Shown here: in pieces, positions 17,970-20,990 of the stretch
Layout: each line of letters begins with the position of its first letter
Numbering within the stretch: position 1 is the stretch's first letter
From: Phallusia fumigata
Taxonomy: Eukaryota; Chordata; Ascidiacea; Phlebobranchia; Ascidiidae
Length of the DNA stretch: 20,990 bases
Assembly (NCBI GenBank): GCA_008931825.1
Contig: QXVZ01020605.1
Location: 1 to 20,990, forward strand
Reading direction: 5' to 3'
Notes under the pieces: generated by a model
The model's database searches: none
What the model saw: only the letters and a program-made list of their open reading frames with translations
What the model was told of the DNA's origin: nothing
Program-made: the position numbers and the translations under genes

Positions 17970-20900
17970 TGTTAAGCATTATTCTTTTTTCGAGTTTTTT
18001 TTAAACATTGAACATAAATGCCTCGTGAAAGCCCAGAAAGAAACCTTGTTTGCACGACTAACATGAACTCAACCGCATGCTTGTTCGAGTTGGCAACACT
18101 GCCTTTTTTGAACGAGATGTACCTGTGTTGTAATTTGTACTTGCTCCTCGGTCATACTCACTTGAAAATAAAACTAGGCAAAACATTGTCAACCAAAAGC
18201 AGCTCCATTCTTGCAAAACGAAGGACCATAAAATTTCGAGTATTTCATCAGTGCCGTAACCATACATAAGCGGGTGGTTTCGGGAGCCGATCGCAAAACA
18301 AACCACTTGTGTTGTTTGCAAGGTAAATCTGTGACAGCCTCTGACTGTTTGCAGGGTTTTGGGCGGTTATCTTTGCCGGATAATGGAGTTAAGGCCGTTA
18401 AAATCTTTATGAGCAGGGGATATTTAACAAGGCAGGCAGCGCATTGTTTTTAACAAATGTCGTGTTTTTGCAATATTGTCAATTAAGCTTTTGTTTTCTA
18501 ATCTACAAAGTGATGTCAGCCACTTGTTGGACGCAAAAGGTGCTGTCAAGACAATGCAAACCCATTTTTGGTAATCGTGAAAAACAGCAGCAACTTTAAA
18601 CAGGCTAAAATAAAGTTGACAAGTTGCTAAGGTGGAACGCCAGCTTGAAGCTTACCAAAATTTATTTCATCAAACGCTTTCAGTTTTATTTATAGTGTGG
18701 ATAAAGGGAGACTCTGGTGTGCGAGTTTTTACTACAAATCCGGAATGAACATCTCTAGAATAAACAGTAATAAAAAAGACCCGCTAGATGACGCTCATGT
18801 TAAAGCAAATGTTAATGATGCACCAAGAATCTGCTTTCAGTACCGAGTTTTTGTTTGTAAACACAGCAAAACTTTCCCAAGGTTAGTGCTATTGGGTCTT
18901 AGAAACCGATTTTAAATGGCTTCAGGCGAAGTAAATGTGCAGTTGAACAAAATCCATGTGTACCAAGCAAGGTAAAACTAAACCAAGCATGACGAAGGTG
19001 CATCAAGCGTTGTAAAGGTAAACCGCTGGATCCTAATTGTGTCAGGGGTACCAGGTAGACGTGCAGCAACATAGCCAACCTGCGGCATGCAGGTAAGCAT
19101 GTTTGTTAATCAAACAGTTTACAACTGCAAACATAATTACACTGTAAGTGTTTAAAATTTGGCAGTTACGAGCCAAGTTGATGGTTTCCTTTTCAAGCCT
19201 GTTGAGCGAATACAAGCCAGATCCACGGATCTCACCTATAAAACAACGTCAAAGCAAACCAGCTCGCACAATCACTGCAAACAATATTGTAACCGCTAAC
19301 GAGCGCAATACATCAATGTTGCTGGCATAAAACTTTGGTGGCAACGTAGAAAAAATGCACACGGTTGCCGGATGGATGTGGGTTTTACTTTCAGCCAGAT
19401 TTGCGTCTGGTTAAGTAGCCCAGCAACGCTTTAAACGCGTTTGCAATTTTGTTGTGGCACATTTGACTTCAGTGAAGCTACAGTGGATAAGTTTAAGCCA
19501 GAACAGCTGTTATTTAAACATTGGGACCAGCCCAAACAGCAGAAAAACGAGTTTTTTCAAGGCAAACACTTCGGCAACAGTACATGCCATCGTCGGCGCT
19601 AACGAAACTGATACACACTGAAAAACAGAACAGTAAGAGATAACTTCGAGTAAAGGCGGCACAATAAAGGCTCGACAGCCAGTAACTAAGCATAGCTGGG
19701 GGCATTTACAGCATAGGTTGAGGATTGATTCTGCATTGCTTGCATCAAAAAGTTCTTTCTCTGTACGTCATATTTTCAACACTACTAAACTGTTCACCTA
19801 CACAGTTTACGGATTGTAAATCGCATTTTTTCATTTTCGACGGATTGTACGAAGCTAAGTTCCCAGAAAGCCTTGGCCTTTGTGTTGGTTTTTTACAACA
19901 ACAGAAGTTTTTTTTTGTGTTTGTTTTAGAGCTGGTGTAGTTAAAACGTACAAACTTTGCAAGTTTTATTGGCGGAAAACGTTTACTGAAGGCACAGTCT
20001 TAAAGGAAATTGGTACAATCTCGGACTGACTCTTCATACACAAACAAGGTCGTTTGAAAGGTCGATAACGAAAATGTGCGAAGCAGACTCGGCGCAACCA
20101 TTGTTTATCATTGTCACCAAGAATGGGTTTGGGGGATGAAATCAATACTCATTTGGATTCTTCTTAAACATATTTGCCGAAGGCTGCTACCTTGTAGAAT
20201 GAAAATAGGGCCAGCAGTAAAGGCCAGAGTAGCAGCAAAGCTGTGTACTATTTCCATTGATACGCTTGATTGGCCATGAAAGACCGGTATTATAAGGCAA
20301 TTACAACTCCAGTTGAAAAGGCCATTAATATGGCAATACAGGAACTTGCAGTAGGTGTGACTTTTCAAACCCACCATGAAATGTGAAGGGAATGCAGAGA
20401 TCTTCGATGGCGTAGTTGCAGTGAGCTGAACTTTACGAGTCCGAACACAACTTTGCCATCGGAACATTTACTCTGCTGGGGAAACCACGCGTTTTATTGT
20501 AAACAATACGTGGCTCTGACTCATGCTGTTGATTAGCCGGTATGTACATTTAGCTAAAGCAGGTACTGAAAGGTATCTAACTACAAGAAAGCCATTGGGT
20601 AAACATTATGCATTGCGGAATACTCAGGTTACCACTGGTAACACCTAAAGGTTATGGACAACATTTGCTTCCATGTTGTATTTCAAATCGCGTCATATTT
20701 TCAGCATTAAAAAGCTGAGCTTCAGTGTTTATTCAGTGAAAGGTTTTATCCCGACTACATTTACGCAGAGAAAAAACAGTACGCATGAAATAAAAGCAAT
20801 GGTTGTGCAACGGACATGCTTTGAATGCGCCAATTCGTGGACAACACAAAAGCAAAACAGACCTCCAGTGCAAGTTGGTCATGTAGCGACGTTTTGCAGT

Positions 20901-20990
20901 CCAATATATGCACGCACTATAGGCTTGAGCATTTTTTTCATCACTATCACTATTTTAAAACAGCACGGTTGAAGACAAATATATGACGTC
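17970..20990. other. Long stretch without a convincing gene
   Basis: AT-rich. ORFs of 60-117 codons occur on both strands but overlap each other and show no recognisable domains. Weak exon candidates lie at 19198-19330 and 19562-19632, plus strand. A TGACGTC motif sits at the very end of the window. Confidence 0.45.

Noticed and set aside
1..20990. CRISPR array, prokaryotic operon, prophage or rRNA genes
   Set aside because: There are no regularly spaced repeats, no tightly packed long ORFs with ribosome-binding sites and no rRNA-like conserved stretches. The window is eukaryotic in layout.

Overview
The window looks like about 21 kb of an animal genome: AT-rich, mostly intronic or intergenic, with short GT-AG-bounded exons and no prokaryotic gene layout. 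One exon encodes most of a MIB/HERC2 domain close to Mind bomb-2 (MIB2), which is metazoan. Compactness, AT content and the high divergence between apparent allelic copies fit a tunicate such as Ciona. The organism is an inference, not a direct observation.

Seven single N characters mark contig joins. Four of them (1034, 2545, 3294, 9391) are flanked by near-identical direct copies of 94-366 bp. These are best read as unmerged overlapping or allelic contig ends, not real tandem duplications, and ORFs in them are duplicated artificially.

Layout. 1-900: a complete non-autonomous hAT-like element (225-406) with an exact 8-bp target duplication. 900-1200: a dispersed repeat, seen again at 15.87-16.02 kb. 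1.7-2.2 kb: a possible minus-strand first coding exon with a strong donor, a GC box and duplicated acceptor sequences, upstream of which lies a perfect NRF1 palindrome. 4.69-4.90 kb: a cluster of CRE/ATF half sites. 6.38-6.56 kb: a small intact AT-rich ORF. 6.92-7.12 kb: two candidate exons encoding a signal peptide and a short Cys-containing tail. 7.1-13.2 kb: no convincing gene.

13.2-16.3 kb is the best-supported coding region, all on the plus strand. Three exons share compatible splice phases (0/0, then 1/1). They encode a Cys/His-rich segment, a Ser/Thr/Pro/Asn-rich linker and a basic segment with a nuclear-localisation-like patch; the third runs into a gap at 15654. After the gap is the MIB/HERC2 exon. 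Whether it belongs to the same transcript cannot be decided, because the exon that should carry the first half of the domain is missing, perhaps in the gap. No following ZZ zinc-finger exon was found, and 16.3-21 kb reads as intron or intergenic DNA with a few weak exon candidates.

I found no tRNA or rRNA gene, CRISPR array or complete transposase.
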